From: Lachnospiraceae bacterium
Lineage (GTDB): Bacteria; Bacillota; Clostridia; Lachnospirales; Lachnospiraceae
Direction: 5' to 3'
Assembly (NCBI GenBank): GCA_028724245.1
Contig: JAQYDI010000006.1
Coordinates: 1-34,480, forward strand
Length of the DNA stretch: 34,480 nucleotides
Positions 24,778 through 33,078 of the stretch are shown here, one piece after another. Numbering within the stretch: the stretch's first letter is position 1; every line of letters starts with the position of its first letter. Under the pieces are notes generated by a model. That model saw nothing but the letters and a program-made list of their open reading frames with translations, had not been told where the DNA came from and made no database searches. Both the position numbers and the translations under genes were made by a program.

Positions 24778-26139
24778 TTAAAGGAAAGTATATTTCAGTA
24801 CGAACAGGATGGCCAGTACGTACATGAGGGGCGTTACTTCTTTTCTGCGGCCTGTAAATACATGCAGGATCACATAGGAAATGATTCCAACGGCAAGTCC
24901 TTCGGATATGGAGTATGCCATGGGCATGAATACGATGGCCAGATAGGCGGGGATGGCTTCCACAGGATCCTCCAGATCGATTCGGGTAATGGAGCCGAGC
25001 ATCAGGAAGCCTACAAAAATCAGTGCCGGAGCTGTTGCGCAGGAAGGAATTGAGGTAAAAAGCGGTGCAAAAAACAATGCAAGGATAAAAAGAAAACCGG
25101 TTGTTACGGAAGTCAGCCCGGTCCGGCCTCCTTCGGCAATTCCCGCGGAGCTTTCCGCATAGGTGGTAACGGTAGAAGTACCGATGACAGCGCCTATGGT
25201 AGTTGCTGCTGCATCTGCCATCAGTGCACCTTTGATTCGGGGAAGATGTCCTTCTTCATCAAGCAGACCGGCTTTGGAAGTCAGCCCGATCAGTGCTCCC
25301 AGTGTGTCAAAGAGATCTACAAACAGAAAAGCAAAAATGATCGTCATAAACGTTCCGATGGAGATGCCGCTGAAATCAGCCAGGAAAGCCTGTCCGAATA
25401 CGGTTCCGATCCGGGTCAGATCTGCGCTGAATATGGAGGAGGGGATCATGGAGTAGTAACCGGCTTCGGCATCGGGAAGATAAAGGCCGGTCAGCTGACA
25501 CAGAATTCCCGCCAGCCAGGTGGCGGCCATGCCGATCAGGACGTATCCTTTCACACCGCGGATAAACAGGATTCCGATGAAAGCGGTTCCGCCCAGAGCC
25601 AGCAGCGCACAGATGCCTGCAGTATGGAAAGTGCTGCGGAAGGAAACGATGCCGACCAGCGTACTGTCATTGTTAACGATGATTCCCGCATTCTGCAGAC
25701 CGATAAATGCGATAAACAGTCCGATACCAACACTGGCACCGTGCTTCAGGGAGAGTGGAATGGCATTGAACAGTGCTTCACGTATGTTGGATACGGAAAG
25801 CAGGATAAAAATCAGTCCCTCTATAAAAACGGCAAGCAGAGCAATCTTCCAGGAATATCCGTAGGTACCGCATACGGTAAAGGCAAAGTAGGCATTCAGT
25901 CCCATACCGGGAGCCAGTACGATGGGATAGTTGGTAAATGCTGCCATGAAAAAACATCCCAGACAGGATGCAAGAGCTGTAGCCAGCATAACACCCTGTG
26001 CATCCATGCCGGCGGCTGAAAGCAGAGACGGATTGACGGCCAGAATATAGGCCATGGTAACAAAACTGGTGATACCCGCATTGATCTCCGTGCGGACACT
26101 GGTATGATTTTCTTCCAGATGGAAAATCTTCTCTAACAT
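24778..26139 (-). CDS. NCS2-family purine permease (AzgA/PbuG-like)
   Basis: A 453-aa polytopic membrane protein, 12 or more hydrophobic segments. Family motifs: TEINAGITSFVTMAYILAVN at the N-terminus, NYPIVLAPGMGLNAYFAF, DLFDTLGALIGLTSKAGL and SAGIAEGGRTGLTSVTTG. These mark the hypoxanthine/guanine/adenine permease group (AzgA/PbuG), H+-driven uptake of purine bases. The start is the Met at 26139 (GGAGG 6 nt upstream); the open frame upstream belongs to the promoter. The leader is only about 40 nt and contains no purine riboswitch. Confidence 0.88.
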   Translation of the reverse strand: MLEKIFHLEENHTSVRTEINAGITSFVTMAYILAVNPSLLSAAGMDAQGVMLATALASCLGCFFMAAFTNYPIVLAPGMGLNAYFAFTVCGTYGYSWKIALLAVFIEGLIFILLSVSNIREALFNAIPLSLKHGASVGIGLFIAFIGLQNAGIIVNNDSTLVGIVSFRSTFHTAGICALLALGGTAFIGILFIRGVKGYVLIGMAATWLAGILCQLTGLYLPDAEAGYYSMIPSSIFSADLTRIGTVFGQAFLADFSGISIGTFMTIIFAFLFVDLFDTLGALIGLTSKAGLLDEEGHLPRIKGALMADAAATTIGAVIGTSTVTTYAESSAGIAEGGRTGLTSVTTGFLFILALFFAPLFTSIPSCATAPALIFVGFLMLGSITRIDLEDPVEAIPAYLAIVFMPMAYSISEGLAVGIISYVILHVFTGRRKEVTPLMYVLAILFVLKYTFL

Positions 26140-26177
26140 AAGGAACCTCCGTAAGTTAATAGATAAGTTATATATAT

Positions 26178-26214
26178 ATAACAATATAATACTTTGTTAT
26201 CAACAAATAGTCAA
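26178..26214 (-). promoter_or_regulatory. NCS2 permease promoter with operator-like repeat
   Basis: On the minus strand TTGACT (26209-26214), 17-bp spacer, TATTAT (26186-26191). ATAACAA (26178-26184) and TTGTTAT (26194-26200) form a perfect inverted repeat spanning the -10, a likely repressor site. Confidence 0.6.
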
Positions 26215-26236
26215 TAATATGTTATAAATTGGAAAC

Positions 26237-26259
26237 AAAAAAAGCGCAGAAAAACTGCG
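26237..26259 (-). terminator. Small terminator upstream of the NCS2 promoter
   Basis: On the minus strand CGCAG-TTTTT-CTGCG is followed by CTTTTTTTG. No minus-strand gene ends here, so it may stop antisense transcription from the divergent S-component side or be a relic. Confidence 0.45.
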
Positions 26260-26410
26260 AAAAATTTCCAGAGGGGTTACATTTTTGGAAAAATCCGGGG
26301 ACAGTTTAAACTGACCCTGTAAAAATAAGATAAATTGAATATTTTAACAGGAACAGAAATGTGACATACTCTAACGCATGAGGTATACGGGGGTTACAGG
26401 AGGTTAGTTT

Positions 26411-26929
26411 ATGAATGATAAAAAAATGACAGTAAAAGATATTACCGTAACAGCGCTGATGGCAGCTCTTGTATTTGCAGGAACTTATTATCTGAAGATT
26501 CCGATTCCTGCCATGGGAGGATATATTCATCTGGGTGACAGCATGATTTTTCTGACCGTATGTATTCTGGGTAAGAGAGAAGGTGCTCTTGCGGGATCGA
26601 TCGGAGCAGCGCTGGCGGATCTGTTTGGCGGCTACGCAATCTGGATGGTACCTACATTTTTCATTAAGGGAATCATGGCTCTGATCATGGGCGTACTGGC
26701 TGAAAAAAGCCACAGAACATACGGGTGGGTGGCAGGATGTCTGGCAGGATGTGTATTCCAGGTGGCTGCCTATTCTGTCGCGACCGCATTTTTATTCGAT
26801 AAGGCATCTGCATTTGCAATGATCACCGGCAACACGGTACAGTCACTGGGCGGTTTTCTGGTGGCGCTGGCAGTATTTACAGTTATGCACAATGCCGGAC
26901 TGATTGCGGCAATCAGAAGACAGCTGTAA
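26411..26929 (+). CDS. ECF transporter S component
   Basis: A 172-aa membrane protein with about five or six hydrophobic segments. TALMAALVFAGTYY near the N-terminus, GYIHLGDSMIFL, and GALAGSIGAALADLFGGYA are typical of the ECF S-component family (vitamin or precursor-binding subunit that docks on a shared EcfAAT module). No EcfA/T gene is in the window, as expected for a group II S component. The substrate is not evident and no riboswitch is seen. ATG 26411 follows AGGAGG. Confidence 0.8.
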   Translation: MNDKKMTVKDITVTALMAALVFAGTYYLKIPIPAMGGYIHLGDSMIFLTVCILGKREGALAGSIGAALADLFGGYAIWMVPTFFIKGIMALIMGVLAEKSHRTYGWVAGCLAGCVFQVAAYSVATAFLFDKASAFAMITGNTVQSLGGFLVALAVFTVMHNAGLIAAIRRQL

Positions 26930-26937
26930 TAAGGTTA

Positions 26938-26950
26938 CTGTTCAGAGCCA
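26938..26950 (+). repeat. Dispersed repeat, arm copy B
   Basis: CTGTTCAGAGCCA lies 8 bp after the S-component stop codon, identical to the left end of the cloverleaf element. No right arm is nearby. Confidence 0.5.
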
Positions 26951-27052
26951 AAAAATGTCAATCCGGATATGGGGTTCGGGGCTGGACTTTATTGCGTTAA
27001 AATGATAATATATCTTTGTGATAATGAGAGATACTCAGATCAGGAGGGTATT

Positions 27053-27364
27053 ATGAATGACAAAATAAGGACTGAAGCGGTCGATTCCCTGTTTCAGGCG
27101 ATTCTCACTTTACAGAATCTGGATGAATGCTATAAATTTTTTGAAGATGCATGTACCATCAATGAACTGCTTTCTCTGTCGCAGAGATTTGAGGTGGCCA
27201 GAATGCTGAGAGAAAAGAAGACATATCTGGAAATTGCTGAACAGACAGGTGCTTCTACGGCCACTATCAGCAGAGTAAACAGATGTCTGAATTACGGAAC
27301 AGATGGTTACGACATGGTACTGGACCGGATGAAAGTACAGGAAGATAATCAGAAAAAGGACTGA
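27053..27364 (+). CDS. YerC/TrpR-like DNA-binding protein
   Basis: A 103-aa helical protein of the TrpR/YerC-YecD family. ACTINELLSLSQRFEVARML is the N-terminal helix region and TYLEIAEQTGASTATISRV the helix-turn-helix. This family is widespread in Firmicutes; its targets are poorly known. ATG 27053 follows AGGAGGG; the longer open frame upstream is leader. TGGACT and TAATAT (26983-27011) could be its promoter. Two terminator hairpins follow. Confidence 0.85.
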   Translation: MNDKIRTEAVDSLFQAILTLQNLDECYKFFEDACTINELLSLSQRFEVARMLREKKTYLEIAEQTGASTATISRVNRCLNYGTDGYDMVLDRMKVQEDNQKKD

Positions 27365-27428
27365 TGGAAGAATCAGTCCTTTGATGCGGGGGATATTCTG
27401 TCAGAAGCGGAATATCCCTTTATTTTTG
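27358..27428 (+). terminator. Two terminator hairpins after the YerC-like gene
   Basis: GGACTGAT (27358-27365) pairs with ATCAGTCC (27372-27379), preceded by an A-run and followed by TTT; the stop codon lies in its left arm. Next, GGGATATTC (27390-27398) pairs with GAATATCCC (27410-27418) and is followed by TTTATTTTTG. Confidence 0.7.
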
Positions 27429-27459
27429 TTTGAATTTTTTATTTTCTGCCGGGACCCAT

Positions 27460-28131
27460 TTACTTTTTATCAGATCCCTTTTTGTCTGCGGATGCCTTTT
27501 TTTCCGCTTCCTTTTGTCTGCGGATTTCCCGGTCATCATCGATTAATGTTTCAATCATCAGCTTCTTCAGATAGACATCAAAAGCCAGATAGCAGATAAA
27601 GGCAAACTTTCTCAGCTCTTCACGGCTGTCTTCGGAAATGTCAGCGGAAGTATCTGCAAACAGGCTTTCGGCGGTACGGAACTCCTGCTTGATATTCCGG
27701 AACAGGCCGTTCTGCTCCTGCTTCAGATAATCTACGACTTCCTGATAAATCTCTGTCAGCGGAAGTTCGCCCTTATGATTGAAATACTGATCGGTGACGG
27801 GACCCAGCAGCTCCTGAATGTCGCTGATGCTCATGATGTTCTTCAGATAATAAATAAAGATCAGAAGAAGCATGTGATCTTTTGAGTACTTTTTCTTGAC
27901 AGGCGGCGGCAGCAGGTTATTTTTCGCGTAGTTGTTGATCATGGTCTTGGTAAGGATCTTGTCGTTTTCATAACGCTTGGATGTTGCCAGATGCTCGTCC
28001 ATAAATGTGGTGACCTGATCCATATATAAATCAATGGAAGGGATTTCATCAGGCTGTATATAGCCCAGTGAAGCGAGACGTCGGAATAATCTGCTGATGC
28101 TTTTGATATTGCTGTAATCTGTATTGGACAA
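27460..28131 (-). CDS. DUF1836 domain-containing protein
   Basis: A 223-aa protein. The middle carries the DUF1836 pattern: LTKTMINNYAKNNLLPPPVK followed by KKYSKDHMLLLIFIYYLKNI and ISDIQELL, which resembles a MerR-like winged-helix DNA-binding fold. The last 25 residues are a lysine-rich charged tail. Common in Lachnospiraceae and other Firmicutes, function unknown. It diverges from pcrA and converges with the YerC-like gene. Confidence 0.82.
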   Translation of the reverse strand: MSNTDYSNIKSISRLFRRLASLGYIQPDEIPSIDLYMDQVTTFMDEHLATSKRYENDKILTKTMINNYAKNNLLPPPVKKKYSKDHMLLLIFIYYLKNIMSISDIQELLGPVTDQYFNHKGELPLTEIYQEVVDYLKQEQNGLFRNIKQEFRTAESLFADTSADISEDSREELRKFAFICYLAFDVYLKKLMIETLIDDDREIRRQKEAEKKASADKKGSDKK

Positions 28132-28290
28132 CGTTCTTCCTCCGTTCTGTTTACTGCTTGATATTATCTAAGTATAATCGAAAATGGTTTTAAAAACAAG
28201 CAAAAATTAATACCACAAACAACTGTTTTTATGATATACTTTTCAGGTATCGGATGAAAGAATTGTGAAGAAAGCAGGGAGAGCAGCAGT

Positions 28291-30618
28291 ATGAGTACAA
28301 TTTACGACAGTTTGAACCCGCAGCAGCAGAAGGCTGTTTATCAGACAGAGGGACCTCTTCTGATTCTGGCCGGGGCAGGTTCCGGAAAGACAAGGACACT
28401 GACTCACAGGATTGCCTACCTCATAGACGAGAAGGATGTCAATCCATGGAATATTCTGGCAATTACATTTACGAATAAAGCAGCAGGAGAGATGCGCGAG
28501 CGTGTGGATCAGCTGGTGGAATTCGGTGCGGAAAGCATCTGGGTGTCCACGTTTCATTCCACCTGTGTAAGGATTCTGCGCAGATATATAGAGTGCCTGG
28601 GATTTTCCTCGGGCTTTTCCATATATGACACGGATGATCAGAAGACGCTTCTCCATCAGGTTCTGAAAAAGCTGGATGTGGATCAGAAGATGTATAAGGA
28701 CCGGGTGGTGATGAAGTACATTTCCGCAGCCAAGGATAATCTGGTATCGCCGGAACAGTTCTGCAGGGAGGCTGCAGGGGACTACCGGAAGATGCGGATC
28801 GGCGATATCTATACCGAGTATCAGGAGCAGCTGAAAAAGAATAATGCACTGGATTTTGATGATCTGATCGTAAAGACGGTTGAGCTTTTCCGTGAAAATC
28901 CGGAGGTACTGGAGTATTATCAGAACCGTTTTCAGTATATTATGGTTGATGAGTATCAGGATACCAATACGGCACAGTTTGAGCTGATCCGTCTGCTGGC
29001 CGGCAAAAACCGAAACCTCTGCGTGGTCGGTGATGATGACCAGTCCATTTATAAGTTCCGCGGCGCCAATATCCAGAACATTCTGGGCTTTGAACAGCAT
29101 TTTCCAGACGCTGTGGTGATCCGGCTGGAGCAGAATTACCGTTCAACGAAGAATATCCTGGATGCTGCCAATGAAGTGATCAGTCATAATGAGGGGCGTA
29201 AGGAAAAGCGTCTGTGGACAGAGAATGAAGAAGGCCGTAAGGTACGGCTGAAGATGTATGATACCGCCATGCAGGAGGCTGACCGGATTACGGAGGAACT
29301 GCTGGATGCCCATGCAGAGGGTGTTCCCTACAATGATTGTGCGGTTCTGTACCGTACCAATGCCCAGTCACGTGCCATTGAAGAACGGATGGTGAACAAG
29401 GGTATTCCCTATCAGCTGGTGGGCGGCGTCAACTTCTATCAGAGAAAGGAAATCAAGGACATTCTTGCCTATCTGAAGACGATTGACAATGGAAGTGATG
29501 ATATTTCCGTGGCGCGCATCATCAATGTTCCCAAAAGGGGAATCGGAGGAACTACCATCGGGCGTGTGCAGGCATTTGCCGATGAACAGGGCATGAGCTT
29601 TTTTGAAGCGCTGCGCAATGCGGAGTACATCCCTTCTCTTGGCAGGGGACGGGCCGTAGGCAAACTGCTCGCATTTGTGGAGCAGATATCCGTTTTCCGG
29701 GTCATGGCGGAGAATTATTCTCTTCACGAACTGATCGAAGCGGTGCTGGACAAAACCGGGTATCGTCAGGAACTGGAGGGAGAGGATACTATCGAAGCCC
29801 AGACAAGGCTGGAGAATATTCAGGAATTTGTCAACAAAGCGGTGGATTATGAACAGAACGCGCAGGAAGAGGTTTCTCTGTCAGCTTTTCTGGAAGAGGT
29901 TGCGCTGGTGGCCGATATCGACCGGATGGATGAGGAAGAGGACAAGGTTCTGCTGATGACGCTGCACAGCGCAAAGGGGCTGGAATTCAACAGGGTCTAT
30001 CTGTGCGGCATGGAGGACGGGCTGTTCCCCAGCCATATGTCCATTGATTCCGACGATCCCGGCGATCTGGAAGAGGAACGGCGTCTGGCCTATGTGGGAA
30101 TCACCCGCGCCCGGAAGGAACTGACCATGACCTGTGCCAGACAGCGGATGATCAACGGCGAAACACGTTATCTGAGAGTTTCCAGATTCTGCAATGAAAT
30201 TCCGCTTCATCTGCTGGATACCAATGTGGGAAGAAAGCCTGCGGGCGCAGGAGCAGCGGTCCGCACCGCATCGGACGGAATGGAGAGAACCGGCGGCACG
30301 GGATACGGAAGTAATGGCAGCACAGGGTTTGGCGGCAGCGGCGGTACAGGATACGGCGGCGGCAGATCATTTGCCTCCAGGCCCAAATCGAATGCTCTGA
30401 CAGAAGCTGCAAAAAGCGGGCTGGGACGTCAGTTTAAGGTGGAAAAGATGGAGAAACTTCCCTACGATGTGGGAGACCGTGTCAGACATATCAAGTTTGG
30501 AGAAGGAAAAGTTCTCTCCATACAGGACGGAAAACGTGATTTTGAAGTAAGCGTTGAATTTGATGATGTAGGTGTAAAACGCATGTTTGCATCCTTTGCA
30601 AAACTGAAAAAAATGTAA
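28291..30618 (+). CDS. pcrA: ATP-dependent DNA helicase PcrA (UvrD family)
   Basis: A 775-aa superfamily 1A helicase for repair and plasmid/rolling-circle replication. Q motif LNPQQQKAV, Walker A GAGSGKT (about 28-34), VDEYQDTN (Walker B, motif II), DDDQSIYKFRGA (motif III), EQNYRST (motif IV), TLHSAKGLEF (motif V) and VGITRARKEL (motif VI). After the helicase core comes a Gly/Ser/Thr-rich linker (about 655-700, GYGSNGSTGFGGSG and GGTGYGGG) and a C-terminal Tudor-like domain (HIKFGEGKVLSI). The linker is unusually glycine-rich. The stop codon is immediately followed by a dispersed repeat arm rather than a terminator. Confidence 0.95.
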   Translation: MSTIYDSLNPQQQKAVYQTEGPLLILAGAGSGKTRTLTHRIAYLIDEKDVNPWNILAITFTNKAAGEMRERVDQLVEFGAESIWVSTFHSTCVRILRRYIECLGFSSGFSIYDTDDQKTLLHQVLKKLDVDQKMYKDRVVMKYISAAKDNLVSPEQFCREAAGDYRKMRIGDIYTEYQEQLKKNNALDFDDLIVKTVELFRENPEVLEYYQNRFQYIMVDEYQDTNTAQFELIRLLAGKNRNLCVVGDDDQSIYKFRGANIQNILGFEQHFPDAVVIRLEQNYRSTKNILDAANEVISHNEGRKEKRLWTENEEGRKVRLKMYDTAMQEADRITEELLDAHAEGVPYNDCAVLYRTNAQSRAIEERMVNKGIPYQLVGGVNFYQRKEIKDILAYLKTIDNGSDDISVARIINVPKRGIGGTTIGRVQAFADEQGMSFFEALRNAEYIPSLGRGRAVGKLLAFVEQISVFRVMAENYSLHELIEAVLDKTGYRQELEGEDTIEAQTRLENIQEFVNKAVDYEQNAQEEVSLSAFLEEVALVADIDRMDEEEDKVLLMTLHSAKGLEFNRVYLCGMEDGLFPSHMSIDSDDPGDLEEERRLAYVGITRARKELTMTCARQRMINGETRYLRVSRFCNEIPLHLLDTNVGRKPAGAGAAVRTASDGMERTGGTGYGSNGSTGFGGSGGTGYGGGRSFASRPKSNALTEAAKSGLGRQFKVEKMEKLPYDVGDRVRHIKFGEGKVLSIQDGKRDFEVSVEFDDVGVKRMFASFAKLKKM

Positions 30619-30650
30619 CTGTCCAGAGCCAGATAGATTTGTACGAAAAA
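30619..30650 (+). repeat. Dispersed repeat, arm copy C
   Basis: Begins the base after the pcrA stop. CTGTCCAGAGCCA, three variable bases, then AGATTTGTAC and an A-run: 22 of 26 bases match the left arm of the cloverleaf element. There is no right arm, so it is a half copy or remnant. Confidence 0.55.
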
Positions 30651-30692
30651 ATTTGAAAATATCAGATTGCGGTAGTAAATTGGCTGGAATTA

Positions 30693-30701
30693 TGGTATAC
30701 T
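30693..30701 (+). promoter_or_regulatory. Extended -10 promoter of the small membrane protein gene
   Basis: TGGTATACT is an extended -10 (TG-n-TATACT) 66 bp before the start codon; the -35 is poor. Confidence 0.45.
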
Positions 30702-30766
30702 AATTACAAATATGTTCCTCCGCAGAGATGCGGAAGTGCATAAGAGAATGAAAGGACGTGTTTCAC

Positions 30767-31075
30767 ATGAACAACATTACAAGAGAAGATCTTGAGCGCA
30801 TCGTAGAGCGGCTTAAGAAATCCGAATCCAAAAAGAAAGTCTGCTGGGTAGCAGGTACCATTGCAGCAGTCATCGTGATTGCAGTTACAGCAGTATTCCT
30901 GTACAAGAAGCTGACTCCCGATCCGGATGAGTTTGAAGATGATTTCGATGATGATGAATTCTTCGAAGATTTTGAAGATGAGCTGAAAGAAGAACCGGAA
31001 GCTGCAGAAGAAGCTGATGACGAAGATATTTTCGTGGATGAAGAAGCGGAAGCAAAGAAAGCAGCAGAAGAATAG
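30767..31075 (+). CDS. Small single-span membrane protein with acidic C-terminal tail
   Basis: A 102-aa protein. Residues 1-23 are charged and helical (ITREDLERIVERLKKSESKK), about 25-48 is one transmembrane segment (VAGTIAAVIVIAVTAVFLY), and the remainder is strongly acidic (repeated DDFDDDEF, EDFEDE, EEAEA). Similar short TM-plus-acidic-tail proteins are common in Lachnospiraceae, with no known function. I start at ATG 30767 (AAAGGAC about 10 nt upstream); a GTG at 30758 is too close to that RBS. The gene is bracketed by two copies of the dispersed repeat. Confidence 0.72.
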   Translation: MNNITREDLERIVERLKKSESKKKVCWVAGTIAAVIVIAVTAVFLYKKLTPDPDEFEDDFDDDEFFEDFEDELKEEPEAAEEADDEDIFVDEEAEAKKAAEE

Positions 31076-31087
31076 AATAACATGTAC

Positions 31088-31223
31088 CTGTTCAGAGCCA
31101 AGCAGATTTGTACAAAAAGTGCGACGAATGCTTGCATTCAGGAGCACTTTTTCGTACAAATCTATTTGGCGGATACGCCACACCGAGGAAACACACAGTG
31201 TTTTCGAGGTTGGCTCTGAACAG
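31088..31223. repeat. 136-bp cloverleaf-like palindromic element (full copy of the dispersed repeat)
   Basis: Terminal arms CTGTTCAGAGCCAA (31088-31101) and TTGGCTCTGAACAG (31210-31223) are perfect 14-bp complements. Three hairpins lie between them. Arm 1: 31104-31122 with 31144-31163, one bulge, topped by GAATGC/GCATTC (31126-31139). Arm 2: TGGCG-GATA-CGCCA (31167-31180). Arm 3: GGAAACAC (31187-31194) with GTGTTTTC (31198-31205), one G-U. The whole would fold as a four-way junction in RNA or as a cruciform. No open frame is inside. Partial copies lie at 5744, 11199, 23878, 26938 and 30619, mostly at gene 3' ends. Confidence 0.75.
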
Positions 31224-31254
31224 ATGCAATAACAGAATAATCAAGCATACAGGG

Positions 31255-31285
31255 GGTACCCCACCGACGGTGAGGTACCTTTCTT
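31255..31285 (+). terminator. Hairpin upstream of rlmD
   Basis: GGTACCCCACC (31255-31265) pairs with GGTGAGGTACC (31269-31279), one mismatch, 3-nt loop, then TTTCTTATG. It may end transcripts from the upstream gene or act as an attenuator for rlmD, whose RBS (GGGAGGAAA) follows 25 bp later. Confidence 0.55.
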
Positions 31286-31319
31286 ATGTAACAGGAAACG
31301 GTGATTCAGGGAGGAAAGT

Positions 31320-33068
31320 ATGAAAAAAGGCCAGATATTTGAAGCGGTTATAGAGGGAATTGATTTTCCGGATAAAGGATTCTGCCATGTGGAGGATAGA
31401 AATGTGTCTGTAAAGCAGGCGCTTCCCGGTCAGAAAGTCCGCTTTTCCATAAAAAAAGCACGAAACGGAAAGGCAGAAGGAAGGCTTCTTGAGGTACTGG
31501 AGCGTTCTCCGTTGGAATGTGCGGAACATGTATGCAGACATTTTGGAAGCTGCGGCGGATGTCTGTATCAGAGCATTCCCTATGAAACTCAGCTGAAGCT
31601 GAAGGAAGAACAGGTACGCAATCTGATGCAGCCTGTTTTCGAAAAATACGGTCAGGAACTGGTTTATGACGGCGTTCTGCCAAGCCCCGTTTCCTGCGGT
31701 TACCGCAATAAGATGGAATATACCTTTGGTGATGAGGTAAAGGGAGGAGAACTGTCCCTCGGCATGCACAAACGGGGAAGTTTTCATGATATTGTAACGG
31801 TTGACGGCTGCAGGATCGCGGACGGAGATTTTTCCGTTATTCTGAAAGCAGTTCTGGAATTTTTCCGGGAACGGCAGCTTCCTTATTATCACCGCATGCG
31901 CCACACCGGTTACCTGCGTCATCTTCTGGTGCGCAAAACAGTCTTTACCGGAGAGATTCTGGTGGATCTGGTAACAAGCAGTGCATACCCGGAAGAGGAG
32001 GAAGAAATACCTGAGGGGGAAGATGAGAAACTCGAAGGAAAAAATGAGAAAAATAAAGGGGAAGATGCGGAAGGCAAAGCCGAGGATGAAAAAAGCATGC
32101 TGGAGGCATTTACAGATATGCTCTGCGGACTCAGTCTGGAGGGTACCCTGACGGGAGTGCTTCATACGTATAATGACAGTCTGGCGGATGTGGTTCAGAA
32201 TGACCGGACTGATCTGCTGTACGGAAGAAGCTATATTGTAGAAAAACTGCTGGGACTGCAGTTTAAGATCACTCCTTTTTCATTCTTCCAGACCAATTCA
32301 AAAGGTGCGGAAGTTCTCTATTCCATTGCCCGCGATTATATTGGCGACACGGAAGGCTGCAATGTGTTTGACCTGTACAGCGGCACCGGCACCATCGCCC
32401 AGGTACTGGCACCGGCCGCCGGCAAAGTTACCGGTGTGGAAATCGCGGAGGAAGCCGTGGAGGCAGCAAAGGAGAATGCCGAACTCAACGGCCTGACAAA
32501 CTGTACATTCCTGGCCGGCGATGTACTGAAAGTACTGGATACCATCGAAGATAAACCGGATCTGCTGGTACTGGACCCGCCCAGAGACGGGATCCACCCG
32601 AAGGCGCTGCCGAAGCTGCTGGCATATCAGGTGGATCGGATCGTATATATATCCTGCAAACCCACCTCACTTGCAAGAGATCTGGAGATGTTCTTTGCAA
32701 ATGGGTATGAGGTGAAGAAGATGTGCAGCGTGGATATGTTTCCGGCGACCGGGAATGTCGAAACGGTTGTTTTGCTTTCCAAGGGTGATATCGACTCAAA
32801 AAGAGTTAAAGTTGAATTCTCTTTAGAAGATATGGACATGTCTGAGTTACAAAATGGCGCAACTTATGAGCAAATTAAAGAGTACGTACTCTGTAAAACG
32901 GGATTAAAAGTCTCTAGCCTATACATTTCTCAGGTAAAGAGAAAATGTGGTCTGGAAGTAGGTAAACACTATAATATGGCGAAGTCGGAAGATGCGAAAC
33001 AGCCACAGTGCCCACCAGAGAAGGAACAGGCGATTATGGATGCGTTTAAGCATTTTGGGGTGATTTAG
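31320..33068 (+). CDS. rlmD: 23S rRNA (uracil-C5)-methyltransferase RlmD/RumA, with added C-terminal tail
   Basis: A 582-aa TrmA/RumA-family enzyme that methylates a uridine of 23S rRNA using SAM. N-terminal TRAM domain (1-60), Fe-S cysteines (Cys72, Cys78, Cys81 with CGGC), a strongly acidic low-complexity insert (about 221-262), SAM motif VFDLYSGTGTIAQVLA, LDPPRDG, catalytic SCKPTSLARDL and the terminal GNVETVVLLSK (478-488). After this the usual enzyme ends, but about 95 more residues follow (YEQIKEYVLCKTGLKVSSLY, QVKRKCG, KSEDAKQPQCPPEKEQAI, FKHFGVI). I have seen this tail on other Firmicutes proteins. The tail is more AT-rich than the core. The next gene starts 10 bp on. Confidence 0.9.
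   Translation: MKKGQIFEAVIEGIDFPDKGFCHVEDRNVSVKQALPGQKVRFSIKKARNGKAEGRLLEVLERSPLECAEHVCRHFGSCGGCLYQSIPYETQLKLKEEQVRNLMQPVFEKYGQELVYDGVLPSPVSCGYRNKMEYTFGDEVKGGELSLGMHKRGSFHDIVTVDGCRIADGDFSVILKAVLEFFRERQLPYYHRMRHTGYLRHLLVRKTVFTGEILVDLVTSSAYPEEEEEIPEGEDEKLEGKNEKNKGEDAEGKAEDEKSMLEAFTDMLCGLSLEGTLTGVLHTYNDSLADVVQNDRTDLLYGRSYIVEKLLGLQFKITPFSFFQTNSKGAEVLYSIARDYIGDTEGCNVFDLYSGTGTIAQVLAPAAGKVTGVEIAEEAVEAAKENAELNGLTNCTFLAGDVLKVLDTIEDKPDLLVLDPPRDGIHPKALPKLLAYQVDRIVYISCKPTSLARDLEMFFANGYEVKKMCSVDMFPATGNVETVVLLSKGDIDSKRVKVEFSLEDMDMSELQNGATYEQIKEYVLCKTGLKVSSLYISQVKRKCGLEVGKHYNMAKSEDAKQPQCPPEKEQAIMDAFKHFGVI
32757..32800. other. Composition break at the end of the RlmD core (candidate insertion junction)
   Basis: Codons 480-488 encode the conserved VETVVLLSK; directly after them base use shifts from GC-richer to AT-rich and stays so to the window end. 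rumA/rlmD is a reported integration site of some ICEs in streptococci. The exact junction and any direct repeat cannot be set without the right end of the island. Confidence 0.4.
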
Positions 33069-33078
33069 AGAGAAACAA

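Noticed and set aside
26140-26260. Possible purine riboswitch before the NCS2 permease.
   Set aside because: The predicted leader is only about 40 nt and none of the conserved purine-aptamer sequence is present.
26300-26320. Palindromic GGGGACAGTTTAAACTGACCC upstream of the ECF S-component, reminiscent of insertion-sequence ends.
   Set aside because: There is no transposase, second end or target duplication; it may be an operator or relic, and I cannot tell which.
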